DNA from: Rikenellaceae bacterium
GTDB taxonomy: Bacteria > Bacteroidota > Bacteroidia > Bacteroidales > Rikenellaceae
Assembly (NCBI GenBank): GCA_020859745.1
Contig: JAJBVQ010000195.1
Location: 1 to 10,664 of the forward strand
Length of the DNA: 10,664 bases
Reading direction: 5' to 3'
Made by a program: the position numbers and the translations under genes
Part shown: positions 1 through 6,008 of the stretch, piece after piece
Layout: every line of letters begins with the position of its first letter
Position numbering within the stretch: the first letter of the stretch is position 1
Notes under the pieces: model-generated
What the model saw: the letters and a program-made list of their open reading frames with translations, nothing else
The model's database searches: none
Told to the model about the DNA's origin: nothing

Positions 1-1166
1 AGCGTGACCTTTTTGCAGAAGCTGTCCAGGTTGACCCCGCTGTACGCCGCTGCCCAGCCGCTCGTCGGCAGCGTGTGGTTGGTTCCCGAAGCGTAGTCGC
101 CTACGCTTTCTGGCGAGTAGTGTCCCAGAAAAATACTCCCCGCATTTTCGACCTGAGCAGCGATCATCTCCGGCTCCGCCGTCTCAACGATCAGGTGCTC
201 CGCCGCGTATAGGTTCGCCATTCCGACCATTTCCACCACCGAAGAGACCACGAAGATACGGCTTTCCGCCAAAGCCTTCGCCGCAATTTCCGCCCGCCCT
301 AATTGCGCCAGCTGTTTTTCGACCTCCGTTTCGACTGCGGAAGCCAGCGCCGGTGACGTGGTAACTAAGATCGCCTGGCTGTCGGGGCCGTGTTCCGCCT
401 GCGAAAGCAAGTCGGCTGCCACGAACTCCGGCCGCGCCGTTTCGTCCACCAGCACCATCACCTCCGAAGGCCCCGCCGGCATGTCGATCGCCACCGCGCT
501 CAGCCCAAGCAGTTGCTTGGCCGCGGTGACGTAGCGGTTCCCCGGCCCGAAGATTTTGTTCACTTTCGGGATGCTCTGCGTGCCGAAAGCCATCGCCGCC
601 ACGGCCTGCGCCCCGCCGACCTTGAAAATGCGGGTCACGCCGCACAGCTGCGCCGTCCAAAGGATCTCCGGCGCCACCGTCCCGTCTTTGCGCGGCGGCG
701 TGCAGAGCACGATCTCGCGGCACCCCGCGATGTGCGCCGGAACGGCCAGCATCAGCACGGTGGAGAAGAGCGGTGCGCTCCCGCCTGGAATATAGAGTCC
801 CACGCTGCGAATCGGGATGCTCCGCTGTTCGCAAACGACTCCCGGCATGGTTTCGACGCGCACCGGCTCCATGCGTTGCGCGCTGTGGAATGCCGCGATA
901 TTCTCCCGCGCCTGCCGGATTGCGTTTTTCAGGTCGTCGGGCACCTGTTTTTCCGCGGCGGCGGTTTCCTCTGCGGTGACGGCCAGCGTGTCGAGCCGCA
1001 CGCCGTCGAACTGGTTGGACAGCTCGCGCAGTGCGGCGTCGCCATCATTCTGAACCCGTCCGACGATGCCCTCGACGCGGCTGCGGATTGCGTCGCTCCC
1101 CCCTTTCAGTGGCCGCGCAAGGCGCGGCTCCCATTCGGTGCGCGGCGGATTGGTATAGATCTTCAT
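1..1166 (-). CDS. hisD: Histidinol dehydrogenase HisD (C-terminus cut by window edge)
   Basis: HisD carries out the last two steps of histidine synthesis, the NAD-dependent oxidation of L-histidinol to L-histidinal and then to L-histidine, in the cytoplasm. Reading the minus strand from ATG at 1166 gives 388 uninterrupted codons to the window edge; the family is about 430 residues, so roughly 40 C-terminal residues lie outside. Visible signatures are GLYIPGG (123-129), FGPGN (206-210), the zinc ligands Q256 and H259 in LLSQAEHG, the catalytic pair E323-H324 in AAEHLIV, and D357 in VGDYASGTNHTLPT. These sit exactly three positions before the Salmonella residues Q259, H262, E326, H327 and D360 (numbering from memory). 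The last expected zinc ligand, His419, is off-window. The gene lies downstream of hisG on the same strand after a 140-base gap, so it is probably second in the his operon. The start is supported by the typical N-terminus MKIYTNPP; no Shine-Dalgarno is seen. The frame shows no damage. Confidence 0.96.
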   Translation of the reverse strand, partial: MKIYTNPPRTEWEPRLARPLKGGSDAIRSRVEGIVGRVQNDGDAALRELSNQFDGVRLDTLAVTAEETAAAEKQVPDDLKNAIRQARENIAAFHSAQRMEPVRVETMPGVVCEQRSIPIRSVGLYIPGGSAPLFSTVLMLAVPAHIAGCREIVLCTPPRKDGTVAPEILWTAQLCGVTRIFKVGGAQAVAAMAFGTQSIPKVNKIFGPGNRYVTAAKQLLGLSAVAIDMPAGPSEVMVLVDETARPEFVAADLLSQAEHGPDSQAILVTTSPALASAVETEVEKQLAQLGRAEIAAKALAESRIFVVSSVVEMVGMANLYAAEHLIVETAEPEMIAAQVENAGSIFLGHYSPESVGDYASGTNHTLPTSGWAAAYSGVNLDSFCKKVT

Positions 1167-1212
1167 ACAGTTGTTTTTCAGTGTTGTATTTTTCGTTGAT
1201 CGACAGATAGGA

Positions 1213-1302
1213 CCGGAGCCAGCGGAGGCGCAACCGCGACGCGTAAGCGGCAAGAGTCGCAGCCCTCCGCCCGGGGTGGCTCCGGGCCGTCCGCTAACGC
1301 GG
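1213..1302 (-). repeat. GC-rich inverted repeats between hisG and hisD
   Basis: The gap between the hisG stop and the hisD start carries three nested or alternative palindromes. Read on the minus strand, it opens with CCGCGTTAGCGG (1302-1291), a 4-bp-stem palindrome that recurs almost unchanged at 3543 and 5376. Next is GCCCGG/CCGGGC (1282-1287 with 1269-1274). A longer-range 9-bp perfect inverted repeat, CCGGAGCCA/TGGCTCCGG, joins 1277-1285 to 1213-1221. There is no U-tract, so this is not an intrinsic terminator. It could be a REP-like element that sets the relative levels of hisG and hisD by RNA stability, but that is inference. No promoter box was found between the two genes. Confidence 0.55.
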
Positions 1303-1306
1303 AAAT

Positions 1307-2158
1307 TTACAATATCATCTTCTCCAACGCCAGCACCAATATATCTTCCGCGCCGATGGCCTTGAGCTGTTCGATCTTTTGCCACAGCACCCTTTCGTCC
1401 ACCACCGCGTGCATCGAGCTCCATCCCGCTTCGGCCAGCGGCAGGATCGTCGGGCTTTTGACCCCCGGCAGGATCGCCGCCGCCTCCGGGATGCGGTCCG
1501 TGGGGATATTCATCAGGATATACTTCTTGCCCCGGCTGCGCTCCACCGACTCAATGCGAAACAGCAGCTGGTCCAATAATGCTTGTTTCTCAGGGCTTAG
1601 TCCCGGCGTGGCTATCAGGATCGCCTCCGACTGCATAGCCACCTCGACCTCCTTCAGGCCGTTGGAAACCAGCGTGCCGCCGCTGCTGACGATGTCGAAG
1701 ATAGCATCGGCCAGCCCCACCGCCGGGGCGATCTCCACCGAACCCGCGATCTCCTCGATCTCGGCCTGAATCTTCTTTTGGGTCAGGAACTTGCGCAGGA
1801 TCACCGGATAGGAGGTGGCGATCCGTTTGCCGTCGAAATATTCGATACCGGTGTAAGCCTCGCCCTTGGGGATGGCCAGCGAGAGGCGGCATTTGCCGAA
1901 GCCCAGGCGGTGAGCGATCGTCGCCCCGCACTGCCGCTCCTCGTATTCGTTGAGGCCCACGATGCCGATGTCGGCCACGCCGCGCTCGACGGTGTGGGGA
2001 ATATCGTCGTCGCGCAGGTAGAGGATCTCGATGGGGAAATCGTCCGAGCGCGAGAGAAGTTTGCGTTTGCTGGGCTCGATGGCGATGCCCGCTTCGGCGA
2101 GCAGTTCGAGACTTTCCTCGTTGAGCCGCCCTTTGGACTGGAGTGCGATGCGTATCAT
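1307..2158 (-). CDS. hisG: ATP phosphoribosyltransferase HisG, long form
   Basis: HisG catalyses the first and committed step of histidine synthesis, condensing ATP with PRPP to give N1-(5-phosphoribosyl)-ATP and diphosphate in the cytoplasm; the long form is feedback-inhibited by histidine. The protein has 283 residues, as expected for the long form with its own regulatory domain rather than the short form that needs HisZ. It begins MIRIALQSKGRL (1-12) and has DIGIVGLNEY (63-72). The PRPP-binding signature runs from E142 to L163 and includes ADAIFDIVSSGGT (150-162). The C-terminal HisG_C (ACT-like) domain covers about 210-283 with ILMNIP and the conserved P.I.PL region. The start is the first ATG after the attenuator, 24 bases past its T-tract. 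It is the first structural gene of the operon, followed by hisD, and is likely controlled by the His-rich leader peptide and terminator immediately upstream. Confidence 0.97.
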   Translation of the reverse strand: MIRIALQSKGRLNEESLELLAEAGIAIEPSKRKLLSRSDDFPIEILYLRDDDIPHTVERGVADIGIVGLNEYEERQCGATIAHRLGFGKCRLSLAIPKGEAYTGIEYFDGKRIATSYPVILRKFLTQKKIQAEIEEIAGSVEIAPAVGLADAIFDIVSSGGTLVSNGLKEVEVAMQSEAILIATPGLSPEKQALLDQLLFRIESVERSRGKKYILMNIPTDRIPEAAAILPGVKSPTILPLAEAGWSSMHAVVDERVLWQKIEQLKAIGAEDILVLALEKMIL

Positions 2159-2182
2159 AGTGCGTTTTGTTTGTTGTCGATC

Positions 2183-2225
2183 GGAAAAAAGAAAGCCTGC
2201 GTTCCCATGTCGGGGAAGCAGGCTT
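2183..2225 (-). terminator. Intrinsic terminator acting as his attenuator
   Basis: On the minus strand, AAGCCTGC (2225-2218) pairs perfectly with GCAGGCTT (2200-2193). The stem extends inward with TTCCC/GGGAA across one bulged base and a loop of about six bases. The 3' arm runs straight into TCTTTTTT, as in a rho-independent terminator. It lies between the stop codon of the His-rich leader ORF (2249) and the hisG start (2158), so transcription must pass it to reach hisG. That position is what is expected of an amino-acid attenuator. Confidence 0.88.
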
Positions 2226-2282
2226 CGGTTATGCGTTTATGTATACGGTTACATATCGGTCACGGCAAAAAGCAAGCTCCCC
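2212..2282 (-). promoter_or_regulatory. Predicted antiterminator pairing in the his leader
   Basis: The terminator's 5' arm (2225-2212 on the minus strand) can pair instead with a segment inside the leader ORF at 2282-2270, which reads GGGGAGCTTGCTT. Five G/A bases pair with TCCCC, then GC with GC, then GCTT with AAGC, making 11 pairs broken by a bulge and a small internal loop. The upstream arm lies at codons 23-26 of the leader peptide, a few codons beyond the His run. A ribosome stalled at the early His codons would leave this arm free, and a ribosome finishing the ORF would cover it. The pairing was found by eye and no folding energies were calculated. Confidence 0.5.
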
Positions 2283-2347
2283 TCATCGTAAAAATGATGA
2301 TGGCAATGGTGCGAATGCCCGTGATGGATATGCGTGTTCAGAATCAT
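2249..2347 (-). CDS. hisL: His-operon leader peptide (32 aa, nine His)
   Basis: A short ORF on the minus strand starts at ATG 2347 and stops with TAA at 2251-2249. Its product begins MILN and contains THIHHGHSHHCHHH at residues 5-18, so nine of thirteen consecutive codons (6-18) are His; the C-terminal half (FYDEGSLLFAVTDM) has none. An intrinsic terminator follows 24 bases after the stop, then hisG. This matches the logic of HisL in enterobacteria: scarce charged tRNA-His stalls the ribosome in the His run and favours antitermination. The start is supported by a consensus promoter whose -7 box ends 13 bases upstream, giving a very short untranslated leader of roughly six bases. The upstream in-frame ATG at 2434 is unlikely because it precedes the promoter. 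The peptide itself probably has no function beyond being translated. Confidence 0.87.
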   Translation of the reverse strand: MILNTHIHHGHSHHCHHHFYDEGSLLFAVTDM

Positions 2348-2359
2348 AGTTAACAGAGA

Positions 2360-2390
2360 CAAATGTAGGGAATATTTCCGGGTTTCCAAA
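2360..2390 (-). promoter_or_regulatory. Promoter of the his operon
   Basis: On the minus strand, TTTG (2390-2387) is followed after exactly 19 bases by TACATTTG (2367-2360). This fits the Bacteroidota primary-sigma consensus of a -33 TTTG and a -7 TAnnTTTG, spaced about 19-21 bases. Transcription would begin near 2354, just before the His-rich leader ORF. It is the best-formed promoter in the window. It lies back to back with a candidate plus-strand promoter at 2442-2449. Confidence 0.8.
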
Positions 2391-2441
2391 TTTCGGGCCG
2401 GGAAATTCAGGAATGTTTTTCGGGAAGGCAGCAAAATGGCG

Positions 2442-2449
2442 TATATTTG
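2442..2449 (+). promoter_or_regulatory. Candidate -7 box for the GSCFA gene
   Basis: TATATTTG is an exact match to the Bacteroidota -7 consensus. No perfect -33 TTTG is present; TTTTTCGG at 2416-2423, about 26 bases upstream (start to start), is a weak candidate, and a similar TTTTTCGG precedes the box at 3505. A transcript starting near 2456 would have a leader of about 95 bases carrying the hairpins at 2465-2530. Confidence 0.5.
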
Positions 2450-2464
2450 AAAGGTAATATTCGT

Positions 2465-2530
2465 CCTCGGCGCCTACCCCGGCGCCGCTTATGCGTCGCT
2501 GCCGCCGAGGCCGGCGGCCCTTTGGGCCGC
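2465..2530 (+). repeat. GC-rich hairpin cluster upstream of the GSCFA gene
   Basis: Two structures are visible. The first is an outer 8-bp inverted repeat, CCTCGGCG (2465-2472) with CGCCGAGG (2503-2510), enclosing GGCGCC (2469-2474)/GGCGCC (2481-2486). The second is a tight hairpin, GCGGCCC (2514-2520), loop TTT, GGGCCGC (2524-2530). Both fall between the candidate -7 box and the preferred start at 2551. The cluster resembles the elements at 3543 and 5376 in build (outer arm, inner arm, small loop) but lacks the CCGCGTYAGCGG box. Confidence 0.5.
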
Positions 2531-2550
2531 GCATGGATCAATGTAAAATT

Positions 2551-3507
2551 ATGGACTTCCGCACACCCGTAGATATACCCGCCTATCCTTTCCGCATCGG
2601 GCCTTCAGACCGAGGGCTCGTGCTCGGCTCCTGCTTCGCCGCGCATGTCGGGGTTTGGCTCCGCGACGGGAAGATGCCCGTCTGCGTCAATCCTTTCGGC
2701 GTGCTCTATAATCCCGCCAGCATTGCGCAGGCGTTGGGGCGGCTGGCTTCGGGCGAACCTTTTGCCGGGGACGATCTTTTCGGATACAATGGGCTGTGGC
2801 ACAGTTTTGCCCATCACGGCGACTTTTCCGGGCCGGAACGGGCGAAAGTCCTGGCCGGTATCAATACCGCGCTGGCACAGAGTGCCGAAGCGTTGCAAAA
2901 AGCGGACTACCTGTTGCTGACCTTGGGGACGGCATGGGTCTACGAACGGCAGGGCAGCGTGGTGGCCAACTGCCACAAGCTGCCCGCCCGGGAGTTTACG
3001 CGGCGGCGGCTTTCGGTGGCGGAGATGGTGGGATCGTTGGTTGCGCAACTCGAAAAATGGCCTCGGAAACAAGTCATACTGACCGTCAGCCCGGTAATCC
3101 ACGGGGGCGACGGGCTGGTGGAAAACCAACTCAGCAAAGCCTCGCTGGTCGTGGCGGCGCACGAACTGGCGGAGAGGTTTCCGGGACAGGTGCACTATTT
3201 CCCGGCTTACGAGATCGTGACGGGAGAGTTGCGCGATTACCGGTTCTATGCCGAGGATATGTGCCACCCTTCGCCGCAGGCGGTGGAGTATGTGCGCGAA
3301 CGCTTTTCCGGGGCATTGCTGGCGCCGGAAGCGGTCGAACTATTGGCGGAAACGGCAGAGTTGCAACGAGCGATGGCCCATCGGCCGCTGCACCCGGAAG
3401 CGCCGGAATACGCCCGGTTCCGGGCTAAAATGCGGCAAAAAGCGGAGAGCCTGCAACGGAGGTACGAAAACGCCGATTTTTCGGAAGAGCTGCGTTTTTT
3501 TGGCTAA
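2551..3507 (+). CDS. GSCFA-domain protein (SGNH-hydrolase-like)
   Basis: This 318-residue protein carries the GSCFA motif that names its family at 26-30 (LVLGSCFAAHVG), which contains the candidate nucleophile S27 of an SGNH-type hydrolase. It also has NPFGVLYNP (47-55), LLTLGTAWVYE in the middle, LTVSPV, and a C-terminal DMCHPS whose D236 and H239 form the DxxH pair expected of SGNH enzymes. No signal peptide or membrane segment is seen, so it is probably cytoplasmic. The substrate is unknown; the family is widespread in Bacteroidota and little characterised. The reading frame is open further upstream with ATGs at 2491 and 2533, but family members typically begin M-[DE]-F-R-T, which here is MDFRTPVDIP at 2551. 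The upstream codons lie in hairpin DNA and encode an implausible Arg-rich stretch. The next gene begins about 105 bases downstream on the same strand with its own candidate promoter. Confidence 0.88.
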   Translation: MDFRTPVDIPAYPFRIGPSDRGLVLGSCFAAHVGVWLRDGKMPVCVNPFGVLYNPASIAQALGRLASGEPFAGDDLFGYNGLWHSFAHHGDFSGPERAKVLAGINTALAQSAEALQKADYLLLTLGTAWVYERQGSVVANCHKLPAREFTRRRLSVAEMVGSLVAQLEKWPRKQVILTVSPVIHGGDGLVENQLSKASLVVAAHELAERFPGQVHYFPAYEIVTGELRDYRFYAEDMCHPSPQAVEYVRERFSGALLAPEAVELLAETAELQRAMAHRPLHPEAPEYARFRAKMRQKAESLQRRYENADFSEELRFFG

Positions 3508-3512
3508 ATTTG
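3505..3512 (+). promoter_or_regulatory. Candidate -7 box for the phosphatase-like gene
   Basis: TAAATTTG is an exact TAnnTTTG match and overlaps the stop codon of the GSCFA gene. A weak upstream element, TTTTTCGG, starts at 3477. The predicted start of transcription near 3519 would place the whole hairpin element at 3543-3606 in the mRNA leader. Confidence 0.45.
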
Positions 3513-3542
3513 CGGGGTCGGTTCGGGGTCGAGAGTGGACTC

Positions 3543-3606
3543 CCGCGTCAGCGGCGGCCCTGTCGCCCAAGCCGCGCAGCGGCTTCGGGGGGGAGGGCGA
3601 CGGGCC
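3543..3606 (+). repeat. Two-level palindromic element before the phosphatase-like gene
   Basis: CCGCGTCAGCGG (3543-3554) is followed by an outer stem GGCCC(T)GTCGCCC (3556-3568) with GGGCGACGGGCC (3595-3606), complementary except for one bulged T at 3561. Inside it is a perfect 7-bp hairpin, AAGCCGC (3569-3575), loop GCA, GCGGCTT (3579-3585). The element at 5376-5435 has the same plan with different stem sequences, which implies compensatory change and selection for structure. It ends only six bases before the ATG at 3613. Confidence 0.65.
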
Positions 3607-3612
3607 GATATA

Positions 3613-5247
3613 ATGCAACAACGATTCAAATCCAAAATGTTCCGTAAACTTTTCATACTCCTGCTGGCTGCGGCATCCGTGCCTGCGGCCCGCGCGGCGT
3701 CGGCCATCAGCCGCCACAAGCCGAGGCTGGTGGTCAATATCGTGGTCAGCCAGATGCGCTACGACTACCTGCTCCGTTTTGCCGACAACTTCGGCGAAAA
3801 AGGGTTCCATACCCTGGTACGCGAAGGTTCGCTGTGTACCCGCGCCGCCTACGACTACGCGCTGACCCGTACCGGGTCGGGGCTGGCGACCATCGTCACC
3901 GGGACAAATCCGGCGATGCACGGGGTGGTGGGCGAGCGGTGGTTCAACTACACCACCGGCGAGGCGATCGACCTGGCGGCGGACAAAAAGGCTTTTACGG
4001 TGGGGAGCGACGAGTACGACGGGCAGTTCTCGCCGCGCGGGCTGATCGCCAGCGGGGTGGGCGACCAGCTCAAAGCGACCAGTAAGGACTCGAAAGTAGT
4101 GAGCGTGGCGCTCGACCCGGTGTCGGCGGTGGTGATGGGGGGCCATTCGGCCGACGCGGTCTATTGGCTCAACGGCAAGAACGGCAAGTGGGTGACGAGC
4201 AATTACTATGTCTCGGCCCTGCCCAAATGGGTCGAGAAGTTCAACGACGACGGCTCGGTGGTGGGCTATTCGAACCAGAAGTGGGACATCACGCGGCCGC
4301 TGAAGAGTTACCATAACGAGGAGTACACGGATATCGCCGTGGACTCGACCAAGGGGATCAGCTTCGATTTCCTGACCCGGAAGAAATACGACTATGCGCG
4401 CCTGTGCGCTTCGCCGGCGGGGAATACGCTGGTCAAGGATTTCGCGGTGCAGGCGATTATCTACGAGGGGCTGGGGAACGATGATGCGCCGGACATCCTG
4501 AACATCGTGTTCGACGCCTCGCGGCATATCGGGGAGAAGTACGGCACCGGCTCGATCGAGCTGGAGGACAGCTATTACCGGCTGGACGAGGATATCGCCT
4601 CCCTGCTGGCGTTCCTGGATACGCAGGTGGGGCGCGACCGCCTGCTGGTGGTGCTGACTTCGGATCACGGGGCTTCGGATCCGATCCGGGCCGACAGCCG
4701 GATGCCGGCGGGCCTGTTCGACAACGGGCAGTTCGCGGCGATCATCTCCGGCTTCCTTGGGGCGCAGCTGGGGCCGGGCGACTGGCTGCTGAAGTTCGAG
4801 AACCGCCAGATCTACCTGAACCGCAGCCTGCTCTACCAGAAAGGGCATAAGCTGGAGGAGATCCAGAACCAGGTGGCTAACTTCGCCATCCAGTTCAGCG
4901 GCGTGTCGCAGGCGGTCACGGCGACGGCCTTGCAGAACGGCCATTTCACGGGCGGGGTGCTGGGCCGTATGCAGAACAGCTATTTCCCGCGCAATTCGGG
5001 GGATGTGATGATCAACCTGATGCCGGGCTGGATCGAATACACGGAGGGGAAGCTCTCCGATTCGGGCTCGCCGTACAACTACGACACGCACGTGCCGCTG
5101 ATCTGGTACGGGGGCGTGGTAGGCAACACGGATGTGGAGCACGACGTGAACATGGCGGATGTGGCGCCGACTATGGCGGATATACTGGGCATCGCTCCGC
5201 CTCCGGCGGCGACGGGAACGCCGATACCGGAGATTCTGGTGAAGTAA
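3613..5247 (+). CDS. Exported PafA-like alkaline phosphatase superfamily protein, probable pseudoenzyme
   Basis: The 544-residue protein has a signal peptide: basic start, hydrophobic FILLLAAASV, and a likely cut after AARA near residue 28. The remainder follows the type I phosphodiesterase/PafA phosphatase layout throughout: RLVVNIVVSQMRYDYL (38-53), YALTRTGSGLATIVTG (82-97), SPRGLIASGVGDQL (140-153), GGHSADAVYW (176-185), DILNIVFDASRHIG (294-307), LTSDHGASD (348-356) and YDTHVPLIWYG (490-500). PafA enzymes are periplasmic phosphomonoesterases with two zinc ions. Compared with the family motifs, metal ligands appear replaced: VVDQM has become VVSQM (S46), and the D and H of the DYVGH motif are R304 and E308. 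The substrate-contact motif KDR is DPV (168-170), and the N after HGxxG is E108. D351, H352 and H493 remain. The protein is therefore probably not an active phosphatase and may bind a ligand or partner. The start could be 3613 or 3637; codons upstream of 3613 lie in a hairpin element. It stands between the GSCFA gene and the sufE operon. Confidence 0.85.
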   Translation: MQQRFKSKMFRKLFILLLAAASVPAARAASAISRHKPRLVVNIVVSQMRYDYLLRFADNFGEKGFHTLVREGSLCTRAAYDYALTRTGSGLATIVTGTNPAMHGVVGERWFNYTTGEAIDLAADKKAFTVGSDEYDGQFSPRGLIASGVGDQLKATSKDSKVVSVALDPVSAVVMGGHSADAVYWLNGKNGKWVTSNYYVSALPKWVEKFNDDGSVVGYSNQKWDITRPLKSYHNEEYTDIAVDSTKGISFDFLTRKKYDYARLCASPAGNTLVKDFAVQAIIYEGLGNDDAPDILNIVFDASRHIGEKYGTGSIELEDSYYRLDEDIASLLAFLDTQVGRDRLLVVLTSDHGASDPIRADSRMPAGLFDNGQFAAIISGFLGAQLGPGDWLLKFENRQIYLNRSLLYQKGHKLEEIQNQVANFAIQFSGVSQAVTATALQNGHFTGGVLGRMQNSYFPRNSGDVMINLMPGWIEYTEGKLSDSGSPYNYDTHVPLIWYGGVVGNTDVEHDVNMADVAPTMADILGIAPPPAATGTPIPEILVK

Positions 5248-5269
5248 AACGGCGGCGAATGGTAACGGA

Positions 5270-5339
5270 GTCGGGTCGTAGCCCGCGAGGCACGCCTGCG
5301 GACCTTCGCCGGGGGAGGCTGCGGCCCGCGTGATCCGAC
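5270..5339 (+). repeat. GC-rich hairpin downstream of the phosphatase-like gene
   Basis: GGGTCGTAGCC (5273-5283) can pair over all 11 positions with GGCTGCGGCCC (5317-5327) if two G-U pairs are allowed, which suggests an RNA rather than a DNA structure. An alternative closure joins GTCGG (5270-5274) to CCGAC (5335-5339). There is no T-tract, so it is not an intrinsic terminator. It lies 22 bases after the stop codon and may stabilise the 3' end. It is the first of two elements in the 333-base gap before sufE. Confidence 0.45.
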
Positions 5340-5375
5340 AGTCGCCGAGAATTGACAGAAGGAATAGCAAAGTTT

Positions 5376-5435
5376 CCGCGTCAGCGGTGAGCCGCGCCCC
5401 AGCGCCTTCGGCGCTTCGCCCGGAGGGCGCGGCTC
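5376..5435 (+). repeat. Two-level palindromic element in the gap before sufE
   Basis: CCGCGTCAGCGG (5376-5387) is followed by a perfect 11-bp outer stem, GAGCCGCGCCC (5389-5399) with GGGCGCGGCTC (5425-5435), enclosing a perfect 6-bp hairpin AGCGCC (5401-5406), loop TTC, GGCGCT (5410-5415). The plan is the same as at 3543-3606. The rest of the gap to sufE (5436-5580) shows only a small AACCG/CGGTT palindrome near 5448; no exact TAnnTTTG box was found there, so the sufE promoter is not identified. Confidence 0.65.
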
Positions 5436-5580
5436 AAACCCGAATGAACCGTCGGTTTTGTCTCCTTGTCAACGGCGGGCCGAAGTCTCGTGCGCAGGAG
5501 GCCGGCAACTTAGGATAGTTACGGCCCGGCCCTTGGCGAGGGAATCTATTTCGATAACCGATTATATAATACAAACGACA

Positions 5581-6006
5581 ATGACTATCAACGAGGCACA
5601 GGATCAGATCATCGAGGAATTTTCCGTTTTCGACGAGTGGCTCGACCGTTACAACTACCTGATCGAGCTGAGTTCGGAGCTGCCGGGGATAGCCCCCGAG
5701 CACAAAACCGAACAATACGTGATCAAGGGCTGCCAGTCGCGCGTGTGGGTGGACGCCCGGCTGGGCGACGACGGCAAAATGTATTTCACCGCCGACAGCG
5801 ACGCCATCATCACCAAGGGCATCATCTCGTTGCTGATCCGCGTGCTGGACGGACACACCCCCGAGGAGGTGCGGGACGCCGACCTCTATTTCATCGACAA
5901 GATCGGACTGGCCCAGAACCTTTCGCCTACACGGGCCAACGGCCTGCTGGCCATGATCCGGCAGATGAAACTATTCGCCACCGCCTATGCCGCCATGCAG
6001 AAATAA
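5581..6006 (+). CDS. sufE: Cysteine desulfuration protein SufE
   Basis: SufE accepts the persulfide sulfur from the cysteine desulfurase SufS and passes it to the SufBCD scaffold during iron-sulfur cluster assembly in the cytoplasm. The protein is 141 residues, normal for the family. The sulfur-carrying cysteine is C51 in YVIKGCQSRVW, the same position as in E. coli SufE. Other family features are LIELSSELPG (27-36) and the C-terminal LSPTRANGL. The frame is open upstream to 5458, but similarity starts at MTINEAQDQI, and ATG 5581 follows an A/T-rich stretch (TTATATAATACAAACGACA) typical of Bacteroidota translation starts. It is followed after 18 bases by a DUF59 protein also linked to Fe-S assembly and then by tpiA, suggesting a three-gene operon. 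SufS and SufBCD are not in the window. Confidence 0.95.
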   Translation: MTINEAQDQIIEEFSVFDEWLDRYNYLIELSSELPGIAPEHKTEQYVIKGCQSRVWVDARLGDDGKMYFTADSDAIITKGIISLLIRVLDGHTPEEVRDADLYFIDKIGLAQNLSPTRANGLLAMIRQMKLFATAYAAMQK

Positions 6007-6008
6007 AC

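Noticed and set aside
390..1199. A 269-codon plus-strand open frame over hisD
   Set aside because: The minus strand encodes HisD without interruption over the same bases; the plus-strand translation is Arg/His-rich and has no known motif.
2491..2550. N-terminal extension of the GSCFA protein from ATG 2491 or 2533
   Set aside because: The extra codons lie in a palindrome cluster and encode an Arg-rich stretch; the usual family start, M-D-F-R-T, is at 2551.
3340..5370. A 676-codon open frame on the minus strand opposite the phosphatase-like gene
   Set aside because: It is antisense to a clear protein with a signal peptide and family motifs. Its translation is dominated by Arg, His and Val in low-complexity runs, as expected opposite GC-rich codons, and no domain is recognisable.
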